DNA from: CAYNNP01 sp964398215
Lineage (GTDB): Bacteria > Planctomycetota > Planctomycetia > Pirellulales > Pirellulaceae
Assembly: GCA_964398215.1 (NCBI GenBank)
Contig: CAYNNP010000036.1
Span: 1 to 38,678 of the forward strand
Reading direction: 5' to 3'
Length of the DNA: 38,678 nucleotides
Of the stretch, positions 1 to 9,000 are shown piece by piece. Every line of letters starts with the position of its first letter. Position 1 is the first letter of the stretch. The notes under the pieces were generated by a model. That model made no database searches. It was not told the origin of the DNA and saw only the letters and a program-made list of their open reading frames with translations. A program made the translations under genes and the position numbers.

Positions 1-894
1 CAACGTTCCTTGACTAAAAATCTCGCTATGGATCTCTTTGTCGTAGACCGGATTGCTACCGTCAGGCATCAATTCCTGTTTCTTCGGCGGTGCGAACAAG
101 CGATCCGGGAATTGGTCGGGCTGAATGACAAGTCCGACGGCTTCTTCCGCTTCTTTTTCCAGGTCAATGACTTCCTTACCTTCGCTACCGACATCCGGCG
201 GATAGAGCATTCGTCCAGCGGCGGCAGCGCACATCAAAATAACAGCGGAAATCACAAAGGCGGGTACCACCAAGATCGACAGTTTTAGTCGTAGTTCGCC
301 CTCGCCTTCGAGCGAACGCCAAAAGAGAACGGCTAGAATCACCAAGGGCAAAATGATCAGGTAACTGACCACCAGCGAGCTACTTGTTCGTGAAAAATAG
401 CTACTGCAAAAAACGCCGATCGCCCCGAACAGAACGACTGAAACGATCAGCCCCAAATAGGCCGCAAGGACTTCGTAAACACTGACGCCTCCCAGCGGCA
501 GACAAAGCACAATGATGGGCAGTGATGCTAAGATCAACATCCCCAAGTGTGTCAACGAAGCGATCATCTTGCCCAACACAATCGCGCCTGGACGCAGTGG
601 ACTCGCAAGCAACATCTCGTATGTCAATCGTTCTTTCTCGCCTGTGATCGTGCCCGCAGCAAAACTGGGCGCCATCAAGGACGCAATCACATACTGGCCA
701 AGAAAAAAGAGATTGACAAGCTTTTTGGCAGATGGCGGAGCAACCGTTAAGTCCAACCGTTCGACAGTTGGCCAGGCAATCAAAACAACTGCGGCTAACA
801 ACAGTTGATACGCAGCCAGCAGCAAGAACGCTCGATTGGTTCTCAGGTTGACCAGAAGTTCTCGTTGCAGAACCGGATTTTCAAAGATGTACAT
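1..894 (-). CDS. ABC-2 type transporter permease, N-terminal part (gene runs off the window)
   Basis: Integral membrane permease of an ABC-2 exporter. The ATP-binding partner is not in the window. The reverse strand from 894 to base 1 is open for 298 codons and starts MYIFENPVLQRELLVNLR. Several hydrophobic helices follow: residues about 22-42, 62-80, 107-133, 137-160, 170-190 and 203-225. The motif GTITGEKERLTYEMLLASPL after the second helix is typical of the cytoplasmic coupling segment of ABC-2 permeases. The segment after the last helix (GRMLYPPDVGSEGKE, then KEIHSEIFSQGTL) is hydrophilic and still open at base 1, so the C-terminal half is missing. The start is the first ATG. I saw no convincing Shine-Dalgarno sequence. 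The family is clear from the permease motif and helix pattern; the substrate is unknown. Confidence 0.85.
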   Translation of the reverse strand, partial: MYIFENPVLQRELLVNLRTNRAFLLLAAYQLLLAAVVLIAWPTVERLDLTVAPPSAKKLVNLFFLGQYVIASLMAPSFAAGTITGEKERLTYEMLLASPLRPGAIVLGKMIASLTHLGMLILASLPIIVLCLPLGGVSVYEVLAAYLGLIVSVVLFGAIGVFCSSYFSRTSSSLVVSYLIILPLVILAVLFWRSLEGEGELRLKLSILVVPAFVISAVILMCAAAAGRMLYPPDVGSEGKEVIDLEKEAEEAVGLVIQPDQFPDRLFAPPKKQELMPDGSNPVYDKEIHSEIFSQGTL

Positions 895-971
895 CGCGCC
901 GAATTACGCCCCAAAACTCAGAAATGGATACTCTGATTGTATCGAACAAACGCCACCTGTTGGCTGCACCA

Positions 972-1001
972 CAGTCGCCTGACTTCGGTTTTTGGCGACT
1001 G
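972..1001. other. Inverted repeat between DUF4347 gene and ABC permease
   Basis: Perfect 8-bp arms CAGTCGCC (972-979) and GGCGACTG (994-1001) around a 14-base loop. It lies downstream of the minus-strand DUF4347 gene and could form a weak hairpin in that transcript. No U-run follows the second arm in either direction, so it is not a classical intrinsic terminator. Confidence 0.3.
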
Positions 1002-1062
1002 GCCGGAAATCTAGTGAATCACGATGCCCGGAATTGACTGGCCTGATTCCCAGCCTGCTACT

Positions 1063-1551
1063 CTACGAACTGATTTGAAAGTTGGTTTCGCAGCAAACAG
1101 AGAATTGCTGCAAGAATCCATCGGCATCCCATTGGACATCGGGTGGCGAATGCAGCACTAGGCGTGTCGATTCGCAAAAGCTGTCCTTCCAAGTCGCGAT
1201 CTTGTGGCTTTCTTCACGAATCGTCGCACCATCTGTGATGTAGTCACCCAGCACAAGGCATTCCGGTTCCCACTGTACAACCATGTGCAATTGCTTGATT
1301 CCTGAGCGGATCGAGACGGCCTTGGTGATCTGGTCTAGCAAATCAAACATCGGATCCAGCAGCACCAACTCGGCATTGCTCGGCAACTGCTGCAGTGCAG
1401 TCTCTAGATGCGGAGCATCGAAATCAACAATTGCGACAACTTCCGAGTACAGGGCAGCCTGTTGTTGGCTAGAGACTTCGGCCCATTCGCTGTCGCCTAT
1501 TTGTTGCGGCGACTGATTCCGAATCGAGGGTGAAGTAGGTACGTTATTCAC
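1063..1551 (-). CDS. Stand-alone, degenerate DUF4347-like protein
   Basis: 162 residues with no signal peptide or membrane segment. Residues about 36-135 follow the DUF4347 pattern: VVAIVDFDAPHLETALQQL, then ELVLLDPMFDLLDQITKAV, then IRSGIKQLHMV and LVLGDYI. DUF4347 normally sits at the N-terminus of very large exported planctomycete and proteobacterial surface proteins. There it carries a Ser-His-Gly motif after the 'IHIV' strand and a Tyr-Gly-Cys motif later. Here these positions read VQWEP and LHSPPD, so the likely active-site residues are gone. The start is GTG at 1551: an in-frame stop lies three codons upstream and no upstream ATG exists. Divergent from bioA with 128 bases between. Family match is moderate; function unknown. 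Confidence 0.6.
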   Translation of the reverse strand: MNNVPTSPSIRNQSPQQIGDSEWAEVSSQQQAALYSEVVAIVDFDAPHLETALQQLPSNAELVLLDPMFDLLDQITKAVSIRSGIKQLHMVVQWEPECLVLGDYITDGATIREESHKIATWKDSFCESTRLVLHSPPDVQWDADGFLQQFSVCCETNFQISS

Positions 1552-1679
1552 AGTTAGTCAATTTTATAAAAGGTAGCAGCCTTGCGGCAGGCGTGAGTCA
1601 GTCGCGACGCCGAAAGCCAAAGGTGGACCGAACCACTGAAAAAATAGTTTAGCAGACTTGAAACTCACCTGAATGTGTG

Positions 1680-2978
1680 ATGTCAAATTCGCCCAAATCA
1701 TCAACCGCCACTCCTGATTGGCAAAGTTCTGGGGAACCCTATATTTGGATGCCCTATTGTCAAATGAAAACGGCGCCATTGCCGACAGCAGTGGTGTCAA
1801 CAAACGGAGTCCGCCTCACTCTTGCTGATGGCCGGGAATTGTTGGACGGAATGGCGTCTTGGTGGTCGGCGTGCCACGGCTATAACCATCCTGTGATCGT
1901 GGACGCTGTCAAAGAACAGTTGCAGCGGATGCCACATGTGATGCTGGGTGGAATCCAACATGAACCAGCAATGCGACTTGCCAAACGTCTGGCCGGCATA
2001 TTGCCTGGGAAATTACAAAGAGTCTTCTTTAGTGATTCGGGGTCCGTCGCCGTCGAAGTTGCCATCAAGATGGCGATCCAGAGTTGGTACAACCGAGGAA
2101 AGCCCAAAAAGAAACACTTCGTTTCATTTCACAACGCGTATCACGGAGACACCACTGGCGCAATGTCCTTGTGTGATCCGCAGCGCAGCATGCACCAGCT
2201 ATTCAGTGGTTCGCTGTTGCAGCAATTTTGCAATCCGATTCCACATACGCCGCAGCAGCAGACCCACTTGGCCAGCTGGCTAAGAAGACATCGGGACTCA
2301 ATCGCAGGAGTCTTTATTGAACCGCTAGTGCAAGGCGCTGGAGGAATGCGATTTCATCAACCCGGTGTTTTGCATTTCCTGAGACAGATCTGTGACGAAA
2401 ATGATCTGCTGCTGATTGCCGATGAACTCGCGACGGGTTTTGGACGTACAGGCAGCATGTTTGCGATCGACCAAGGCCAAGTGGTGCCAGACATCATCTG
2501 CTTGGGAAAAGCGCTGACTGGAGGCACGATCGGAATGGCCGCAACGGTTGCGACTGAAGATCTGTTTCAGACATTTTACGATGATGATCCGGCCAAAGCC
2601 TTGATGCATGGACCAACGTACATGGCCAATGCACTGGCTTGTGCTGCCGCAAACGCTTCGCTGGATTTGTTTGAATCGGAACCACGAGTCAAACAAGCTC
2701 TTGATATGGAAAGCATCTTGCTAGAGGGTTTACAAGAGTGCAAAGATCTACCAATCGTCGTTGATGTGCGCAGCAAGGGAGCAATCGGCGCGATCCAAGT
2801 CACTTCGCTGGATCGGCTGGACGAACTACGTTCAAGATTCGTTGACGCGGGGGTTTGGCTTCGCCCATTCGGTGACGTAATCTACATGACTCCGGCTTTG
2901 AATATGGATCAAGCCGAACTAGAAACATTGTGTAGTACCACTGTCCGAGTTGTGCACGACTGGGCAAAAAACGGATAG
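1680..2978 (+). CDS. bioA: Adenosylmethionine--8-amino-7-oxononanoate aminotransferase
   Basis: PLP enzyme of biotin synthesis that transfers the amino group of S-adenosylmethionine to KAPA to give DAPA; cytoplasmic. The 432-residue product has normal BioA length and is diagnostic throughout: IWMPYCQMKTAP near the N-terminus, LLDGMASWWSACHGYNHP, the PLP-phosphate loop DSGSVAVEVAIKMA, HNAYHGDTTGAM, FIEPLVQGAGGM, and the PLP aspartate in LLIADELATGFGRTG. The Schiff-base lysine is Lys277 in DIICLGKALTGG, followed by HGPTYMANALACAAA. A GTG lies directly before the ATG; I chose ATG at 1680. No other biotin gene is in the window. The stop is 6 bases before the TauE/SafE gene, so the two are probably co-transcribed. 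I saw no BirA-type operator. Confidence 0.96.
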   Translation: MSNSPKSSTATPDWQSSGEPYIWMPYCQMKTAPLPTAVVSTNGVRLTLADGRELLDGMASWWSACHGYNHPVIVDAVKEQLQRMPHVMLGGIQHEPAMRLAKRLAGILPGKLQRVFFSDSGSVAVEVAIKMAIQSWYNRGKPKKKHFVSFHNAYHGDTTGAMSLCDPQRSMHQLFSGSLLQQFCNPIPHTPQQQTHLASWLRRHRDSIAGVFIEPLVQGAGGMRFHQPGVLHFLRQICDENDLLLIADELATGFGRTGSMFAIDQGQVVPDIICLGKALTGGTIGMAATVATEDLFQTFYDDDPAKALMHGPTYMANALACAAANASLDLFESEPRVKQALDMESILLEGLQECKDLPIVVDVRSKGAIGAIQVTSLDRLDELRSRFVDAGVWLRPFGDVIYMTPALNMDQAELETLCSTTVRVVHDWAKNG

Positions 2979-2984
2979 AGTTTC

Positions 2985-3950
2985 ATGCACCGCTACTCCT
3001 GGTATCTTGCCGCTTTCGTTTGGGTTTGCTGGGCCATTGGCGTTTACCTTTTTGTAGACGCAAATGTCTTTGCGACCGGCTGGCCAATTGCACCAACGAT
3101 GTTGGTAGGAAGTTTCATTGCTGGATCGACAAGCGCCGGCGGTGGCGCGGTTGCGTTTCCGGTGATGACATTGCTTTTTGGCGTCGACCCACCCATTGCT
3201 CGTGATTTCTCCTTGATGATTCAATCTGTTGGGATGGGCGCAGCATCGATAGGGATCGTCTTGATGTCGATTCGTGTCGAATGGAAAGCGATCATCCTTT
3301 CCAATCTCGGAGGAGTCCTTGGCATCTTGATCGGATTGCAAATCTCAGCTTCTTGGCCGCCAGCGTTTACCAAAATGTTCTTTGTGTCATTGTGGCTTGC
3401 GATCGCTTTGGCGCTATATTTGATCAATCGAGGTGGTCGAGATGTTGTGCAAAAGATCGACAAGTATGATGGCCGAAAAATTGCGGCGTTGTTGACAATC
3501 GGAGTCGCAGGCGGCACGGTTTCTGGCATGACGGGCAGCGGTCTGGATATATTGACGTTCGCCGTACTAACGATGGCTTACCGGCTGAATGAATCAGTTG
3601 CTACACCAACAAGTGTTGTGATCATGGCGATCAATTCGCTGGTCGGCGTTTCCATTTGCATGTTCGGCAACAAGCTTTCTACTGAGTCGCTGACATACTG
3701 GTGGTGCGCAGTTCCCGTGGTCGTGATCGGGGCGCCCTTGGGAGCCTGGTACATCAAAAACAAAACACGCGAAACGGTGACACGGTTTTTGTACGTCAGT
3801 ATCCTGGTGCAGTTCATCGGTGCAATGTTGATTGTACCGCAGTCCATTGGCACTCTGTCGCTGGTAGGATGCGTGGTTCTAGCTGGCAGCAGTCTGTTCT
3901 TGTGGATGAATCGACTGACTAGCAATAACGTGCCAACCAGCACGGACTAA
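2985..3950 (+). CDS. TauE/SafE family sulfite exporter-like permease
   Basis: Inner-membrane protein of the TauE/SafE family (often annotated 'sulfite exporter'; most members export or import small organic or sulfur anions). About eight hydrophobic helices span the 321 residues. The two family half-motifs are visible: GSFIAGSTSAGGGAVAFPV near residues 43-61 and GVAGGTVSGMTGSGLDILTF near 173-192. These Gly-rich membrane hairpins form the pseudo-two-fold repeat of the family. Starts at the first ATG, 6 bases after bioA, so it is likely translated from the bioA transcript. Its substrate cannot be told from sequence; the link with bioA might reflect shared expression only. Converges on the FliG-like gene across an 88-base gap with a G-rich tract. 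Confidence 0.88.
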   Translation: MHRYSWYLAAFVWVCWAIGVYLFVDANVFATGWPIAPTMLVGSFIAGSTSAGGGAVAFPVMTLLFGVDPPIARDFSLMIQSVGMGAASIGIVLMSIRVEWKAIILSNLGGVLGILIGLQISASWPPAFTKMFFVSLWLAIALALYLINRGGRDVVQKIDKYDGRKIAALLTIGVAGGTVSGMTGSGLDILTFAVLTMAYRLNESVATPTSVVIMAINSLVGVSICMFGNKLSTESLTYWWCAVPVVVIGAPLGAWYIKNKTRETVTRFLYVSILVQFIGAMLIVPQSIGTLSLVGCVVLAGSSLFLWMNRLTSNNVPTSTD

Positions 3951-3999
3951 CGTTCAAACGTCGGTTCGCGCGGCGCAGCTCTCATGGAAAGTCCAAACA

Positions 4000-4027
4000 G
4001 GGCAGGGCAGGGGAGAGCAGGGAAGGG
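4000..4027 (+). other. G-quadruplex-capable tract between convergent genes
   Basis: Five runs of three or four G occur within 28 bases (4000-4002, 4005-4007, 4010-4013, 4020-4022, 4025-4027), with loops of 2, 2, 6 and 2 bases. This satisfies the standard G3+N1-7 quadruplex rule with one spare run. It lies downstream of the TauE/SafE stop (3950), so it would be in that gene's RNA 3' region, and on the template side of the FliG-like gene, which ends at 4039. Neither gene has a visible intrinsic terminator here. Confidence 0.7.
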
Positions 4028-4038
4028 TGCGTTGGTGT

Positions 4039-4683
4039 TCAACGGCACAATAGATATCGAGCGACATCGACGACATGAGCTTGAGCAGCATCCACTTCCT
4101 GGCATGTAACGGTGCCTAAGTAGTTGATTTCGTTGCCAAGTCTACGAACAGCATGCGAAGTCAAATGGCGCCGCACGTGTTGCTTCAGATCTTCGCTACT
4201 TTGCTTCAGCGCCATTGCCCATATTCGGTGGTCAATGTTACACAAAAGTCGCCGCATCGCCCGATCCGATGTCGATGCGAGGTCCTGGAATCCAAATCGG
4301 CAAGCGGAAATTCGTTCTGCTGCCGCCAAGTCGATCTTCTGAATCCGCTGCAAAACGCAAGCTTCAAATTCAACATCGCAATGCTGCAAGATCTCTTGCA
4401 CCTTTTGTGAACCGCCAACACGCGAAAGCTGCTGTAGCCGTAGATAGACACCCGCGCTGACATGGCGAAGCGTTTCAGCACTCGGTGGACGCAAGGACTC
4501 GAGAGATTGACGCACTTTGCGACGTACGATTGGAGGCCAGCCTGAATATGTCGAGGGAACACGACTAGCATTCATTTGGCTCAATGTGATCGCAATTACC
4601 TTGGCCGGCTGGTTTGCCAGTGCCGCGCCGATTGCGGTCGTAGAGAAATCTTGAAGAAATCGAAATGCGAAGCCGGCTGACAT
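4039..4683 (-). CDS. FliG-like protein (middle and C-terminal domains only), motor residues lost
   Basis: 214 residues, against about 330 in a normal flagellar motor-switch FliG. The FliF-binding N-terminal domain is absent. Residues about 15-65 resemble the FliG middle armadillo domain (AALANQPAKVIAITLSQM, where FliG has an EHPQ-type motif). SRVGGSQKVQEILQHCD (87-103) matches the FliG 'GG..AAEILN' linker segment. Residues 139-212 align without gaps to the FliG C-terminal domain (SDRAMRRLLCNIDHRIWAMALKQ). Of the E. coli torque residues, Lys264 is kept (Lys160). Arg281, Asp288, Asp289 and Arg297 correspond to His177, Asn184, Glu185 and Thr193. No flagellar gene is nearby. The start is ATG at 4683. 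The relationship is inferred from motif alignment by eye; a motor role is doubtful. Confidence 0.7.
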   Translation of the reverse strand: MSAGFAFRFLQDFSTTAIGAALANQPAKVIAITLSQMNASRVPSTYSGWPPIVRRKVRQSLESLRPPSAETLRHVSAGVYLRLQQLSRVGGSQKVQEILQHCDVEFEACVLQRIQKIDLAAAERISACRFGFQDLASTSDRAMRRLLCNIDHRIWAMALKQSSEDLKQHVRRHLTSHAVRRLGNEINYLGTVTCQEVDAAQAHVVDVARYLLCR

Positions 4684-4872
4684 GGTTCGCAGAGACCCAA
4701 AACGTAAGGTGTTTGTTGACCTAGTTAGCGGCTGGACATTTTGCCGCCGCCAAAATCAAGCGAGACAGAAACGCCAACTGCGGCCATGCTGACTCTCACG
4801 CACGCTGGAGAGCCCTAACCGCACCGCACTGTTTACTTAATCGGCAAACTTTACCGCTGGGATCAGCAAAAG

Positions 4873-5418
4873 CTAACGTTTCTTGTATGTCATTTGCATG
4901 ATTTTCACGGCCTTGTCGGATCCTGGGATTGGCATCGACATTTCAAAGATCTTTGATTTTGGGTCGGTGTAGGTCATCGCAATGATGTAGGTCGCTTCCC
5001 CTGATCCGTCCATTGCCATGCCGGTAACCTGGTACGTCATCTTGTTGTTCTTTTCGTCGTACGTGCCTTCCATCGTAGCGCGAAAGGGCGACGTCGATTC
5101 GTGCCAAGTCCCAATGTATTTTTTCTTAATTGGGTCGTACCCGATCAGCCCATGGCCAGCTACTTGCTTGCCCATGTACTCGTATTTCATGTGACTGATC
5201 GACCAAAATCCGCCCATCAACGTTGTTGTATCAACACCTTTGGATTTTGTTGACGGCTGGCCTGGACCAGCCAACCACATTTCAATTTCGACATCCCAGA
5301 CGCCAACATCTTTTTTCAAGATCTCATGCTGCTTTGTCGGCTTGGGCATTTCCTCTTGAGCTTGTGTGGTTGTGAACAAGCAGGCGCAGATCAACAGAAA
5401 AGGAAGTTTTCGAGTCAT
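4873..5418 (-). CDS. Exported DUF1579 family protein
   Basis: 181 residues. The N-terminus MTRKLPFLLICACLFTTTQAQEE is a clean Sec signal peptide, probably cleaved after TQAQ. An in-frame start 17 codons upstream would bury this signal, so I chose the ATG at 5418. The rest is a DUF1579 domain: LKKDVGVWDVEIEMW, then STKSKGVDTTTLMGGFW, then GHGLIGYDPIKKKYIGTW and MEGTYDEKNNKMTYQVTG, ending in alternating beta strands. This lipocalin-like beta barrel fold is common in planctomycetes. Its ligand and role are not known. It follows purN by 69 bases on the same strand and may share the ileS-purN transcript, though nothing suggests a functional link to purines. Confidence 0.85.
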   Translation of the reverse strand: MTRKLPFLLICACLFTTTQAQEEMPKPTKQHEILKKDVGVWDVEIEMWLAGPGQPSTKSKGVDTTTLMGGFWSISHMKYEYMGKQVAGHGLIGYDPIKKKYIGTWHESTSPFRATMEGTYDEKNNKMTYQVTGMAMDGSGEATYIIAMTYTDPKSKIFEMSMPIPGSDKAVKIMQMTYKKR

Positions 5419-5487
5419 TTCGGAATCCAAGAAGGGAGTAAAATCGAGACGTAATTTGCTGAGCCCCAAAGTGTAGTCAACGCAGCA

Positions 5488-6099
5488 TCAGTCGGCATCG
5501 TTTTTTGGAACAATGAATTGCCGAATCGCGTCGGGTAGCAATTCGCATTCCTGTTCAAAGACCATTGCGGCAAGGTCTTCTGGGGTATCGTTAGGAAGCA
5601 CATCAACCGCGCGTTGATTGATGATCGGGCCATGGTCGTATTCGTTGTCAACATAATGGACCGTGCAACCGCTGATCTTCACACCACGATCGATAGCTGC
5701 CTTATGTACTCGCAAGCCGTACATTCCAGCACCACCGAACGCCGGTAACAGCGAAGGATGAATGTTGATGACGCGGCGATCAAAGTCTTGTGGAATCAAA
5801 ACGTGTTTTAAGAATCCGGCCATGACTACGAGTTTCGCGCCACTTTCTCTGACTGGGCCGAACATCGCCTCGCTGTACGCCTCGTCGCTGGCATACTTGC
5901 TTTTCAAAATGACTTGCGTTTCGATCTCGGCGTCTTTTGCGATTTGCACTCCGCCGACTTTCGAACTACTGCTAATCACCAATCGAATGTCGATCGGAAG
6001 CCCAAACGCATTCTGGTGTTCTAGCAGATTGGCTAGCGTTCGGCCGCCACCGCTTAGAAAAACCGCAATGGGCAGATTGCTTGGTTCTTCATTCATCAT
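5488..6099 (-). CDS. purN: Phosphoribosylglycinamide formyltransferase (GAR transformylase)
   Basis: Third step of purine synthesis: transfers a formyl group from 10-formyltetrahydrofolate to GAR in the cytoplasm. 203 residues, normal for PurN. Visible motifs are the N-terminal substrate loop LPIAVFLSGGGRTLANLL, LVVMAGFLKHVL, the catalytic Asn and His in VINIHPSLLPAFGGAGMYG, HKAAIDRGVKISGCTVHYV, and the catalytic Asp in DNEYDHGPIINQ. Unusually, GGGRT replaces the more common GSGSN at the phosphate loop. The start is taken as the ATG whose A is the last base of the ileS stop (TGATG), so translation is probably coupled to ileS. A second ATG follows immediately and a GTG precedes, so the exact start could shift by one codon. 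Confidence 0.93.
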   Translation of the reverse strand: MMNEEPSNLPIAVFLSGGGRTLANLLEHQNAFGLPIDIRLVISSSSKVGGVQIAKDAEIETQVILKSKYASDEAYSEAMFGPVRESGAKLVVMAGFLKHVLIPQDFDRRVINIHPSLLPAFGGAGMYGLRVHKAAIDRGVKISGCTVHYVDNEYDHGPIINQRAVDVLPNDTPEDLAAMVFEQECELLPDAIRQFIVPKNDAD

Positions 6100-9000
6100 C
6101 ACACCACTCTTTGGACATAGATATTACCAAGATCTGTTTCGGCCGCAGTAACCCCCGAAATAGGACCTAACGTCAGCTTATCGCAAAGTGTTTCATCGCG
6201 GATCATTTGTCCGTGCGTTTCAACTGCGGCAAGCGTATCGGCTTGTTCAGATTCGACCCCCACCAGGATACGATCCGTATACTCGCACCCAATGTCTTTG
6301 CGTTGGCTTTGAATATTGCGAATCAGGTCTTTGGCGACACCTTCGATTCGCAGTTCGTCGGTGACTTCCGCGTTCAGGACAACAACGCAACCCGAACCCT
6401 GAGCGGCCGCCCAACCATCGCGTGCTTGCAACCTGACTTCGATATCTTCGTTGTCCAATTCGACATCGCCATCTGGCAACGACAGCTGAACGCTTCCATT
6501 TTGCTGAAGCTGTTGAAGCAACTGGTTGCCATCCGCTTCAGCAAGCGCCTTTTTAACAGCAGGGACTTGTTTGCCGACCTTTGGCCCAAGCCGTTTGAAA
6601 TTTGGCACAACGTTGTACTGAACGTATTGATCTCCGTCGGTGGTATAGTCAACAGCTTTGACATTCAGTTCTTCGCGAACAAGATCATCGTGGCTTTGTA
6701 GCCATGCGATTTCTGAATCATCGGAAAGCACAACTTCGACCTTTGACAACGGCAACCGCACTTTCAGCTTGGCTTCTGCTCGGGCGGCTCGTCCCAGCGA
6801 TGCGATTTCACGCAGCAGCTTCATCGACTTGGAAAGTCCCGCATCGATTTGCTGGGCGTCTGCGGCCGGATAATCGCAGAGGTGAACGCTCTTGAGAGTT
6901 TTTCCACTGAACGGCCCCGTGAGCTGATGCCAGAGTGTTTCGGCAAGGAACGGCACGAACGGCGCGATGACTTTCGTCAATTGCAGCATGCATTCATAAA
7001 GCGTCCAGTATGCGTCTAGCTTCTCCGGTGATTGTTTATCGCTCGCCCAAAAGCGGTCACGACTTCGGCGCACGAACCAGTTGCTCAAGCCGTCCACAAA
7101 TTGAGTGATCGCCTGGCACGCATTGTAGTTATCCAGTGCGTCCATTTTGGTGACGACTTCGTCGATCATCTGATTCAGTTCCGACAGAATCCATCGATCG
7201 ATCTCCGTACGTTCGGACACAGGCCGATAGCTTGGCGACGACTGCAAACTGGCAGGTGTCAATTGATCGTCAGCCCCAGTCGCAGTCGTTGGATCGAATC
7301 CATCGATTTCGGCGTAAATCGTAAAGAAGCTGAACACGTTCCAGGTGCGCAGTAAAAATTCTGGAATCGATTCTTTGATAGCGCCGTCAGCGTAGATGAT
7401 CGAATTCCAAGGTGCTTGGCCAGCAAAGAAATACCACCTGAGCGCGTCCGCACCGTAGCGGTCAAAGATCTCTTGAGGGCTGCGGTAGTTCCGCTTGCTC
7501 TTGGACATCTTGCCGACTTTCTTGCTGAAAGTTTCGTCGGGAAAGTCCTTGGTTTCAGATTCTTCGAGCAGCAGCCGTGCCGGTTTTGCGTTGTTCTCAT
7601 ACCACTGCGAAAGCATCAGGCCCAGTACGATGCAATTGCGAAACGGATGTGGATAACCCAAGTCTGACATAGGCGTCTTGGTCACCGCATCAGCCCGGTC
7701 ACCTTCATAGATCTCGCTGCCTTCGCCAAACAACATCGTGCTGATTGCAAGTTGGCTATAGAACCAACCGCGCGTTTGGTCGAGTGCCTCGCTGATGAAG
7801 TCGGCCGGGAACTGATCCTTGAAATCCTCTTCGCCTTGATGTGGCCAACCCCATTGTGCGAACGGCATCGCACCACTGTCGTACCAGCAGTCGATGACTT
7901 CTGTGACGCGTTTCATTCGGGCGCCGTCGGCGAACGGCGAAGCATACGTGACTTCGTCGATATACGGTTTGTGGACGCGTAGATCATCGGCGAGCTCCGG
8001 GTTTGCCGCTTTCGCATCGGTCCAAACTTCGGTCCCCTGGACATCGGGTTTGGCCAACAATTCGTCGTAGCTACAAATGGCTTCGCCTTTGCCCGTTTCG
8101 CTGCAAACCCAGATCGGTAGCGGAGTTCCCCAGTACCGTTCGCGCGAGAGCGCCCAGTCGACATTCGACTCCAAGAAATTTCCGAAACGCCCGGTTTTGA
8201 TGTGTTCGGGTAACCAGCCGATCTGACTGTTATTCTTTAGCATCAGATCGCGAAACTTGGTGGTACGGATGAACCAGCTTTCGCGCGGAAACTGGATCAA
8301 CGGATCATCGCTTGCGCGCCAGCAGAACGGGTAGTCGTGACGATACTGATCCAGCAACAATAGCTTGCCCGATTCGCGGAGCATTCGAGAGATCGGTTTG
8401 TCGGCGTCTTTGACCCAAACGCCTTTTTGTTCGGGAAAGTCATCAGTGAATTTCCCATCCGGCCCGATCGCGCACAGCAATTCAAGCTTCTCATCTTCGA
8501 CAAACCGTTTGCTCTGTTCGACCAAGACATCGTGATCGACTTCGCCAAACGCAGGTGCTTGATGGACGATACCACTACCAGAATCAGTGGTCACAAAATT
8601 GGCATCCACAACGCGCCAATACTTGTGCTGCATTTCGCCATTGAGCAATTCGCCTTGCGGGTCTCCCAATGAATCCCGGTAGTGCGAAAATGGTGGCACG
8701 TAGCGTTTGCCCAGCAGTGATTCACCGGTGACTGTTTCGACCACGGGCAATTCGCGTTTGATTTTGGCGGCGATGGTTTCAACCAACGCAGAAGCGATCA
8801 CCAATTCACCACCGGTCTCGTCATCGCGAACGACGCTATATTCGAGCTTTGGATTGACGGCGGCAAACGTATTGCTTGGCAACGTCCATGGCGTCGTCGT
8901 CCAGACCACCAGCGATCGGCTGGGTTGATCCACCAACGGAAACAAAACATAGACGCTTGGGTCGGCAACTTCACGATAGCCTTGGCCAACTTCGCCAGCG

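Noticed and set aside
10..808. Open frames on the plus strand in the first 0.8 kb
   Set aside because: They lie opposite a continuous minus-strand ABC-2 permease frame with clear membrane helices and the GEKERLTYEMLLASPL motif; the plus-strand translations have no motif.
1552..1679. Biotin (BirA) operator or riboswitch ahead of bioA
   Set aside because: No BirA-like dyad or conserved leader structure was seen in the 128-base gap.
1564..1803. 79-codon minus-strand frame overlapping the bioA start
   Set aside because: Overlaps well-supported bioA N-terminal codons and has no recognisable features.
4738..4756. ATTTTG/CAAAAT inverted repeat between the DUF1579 and FliG-like genes
   Set aside because: Only 6-bp AT-rich arms with a GC loop; too weak for a terminator and expected by chance at this length.
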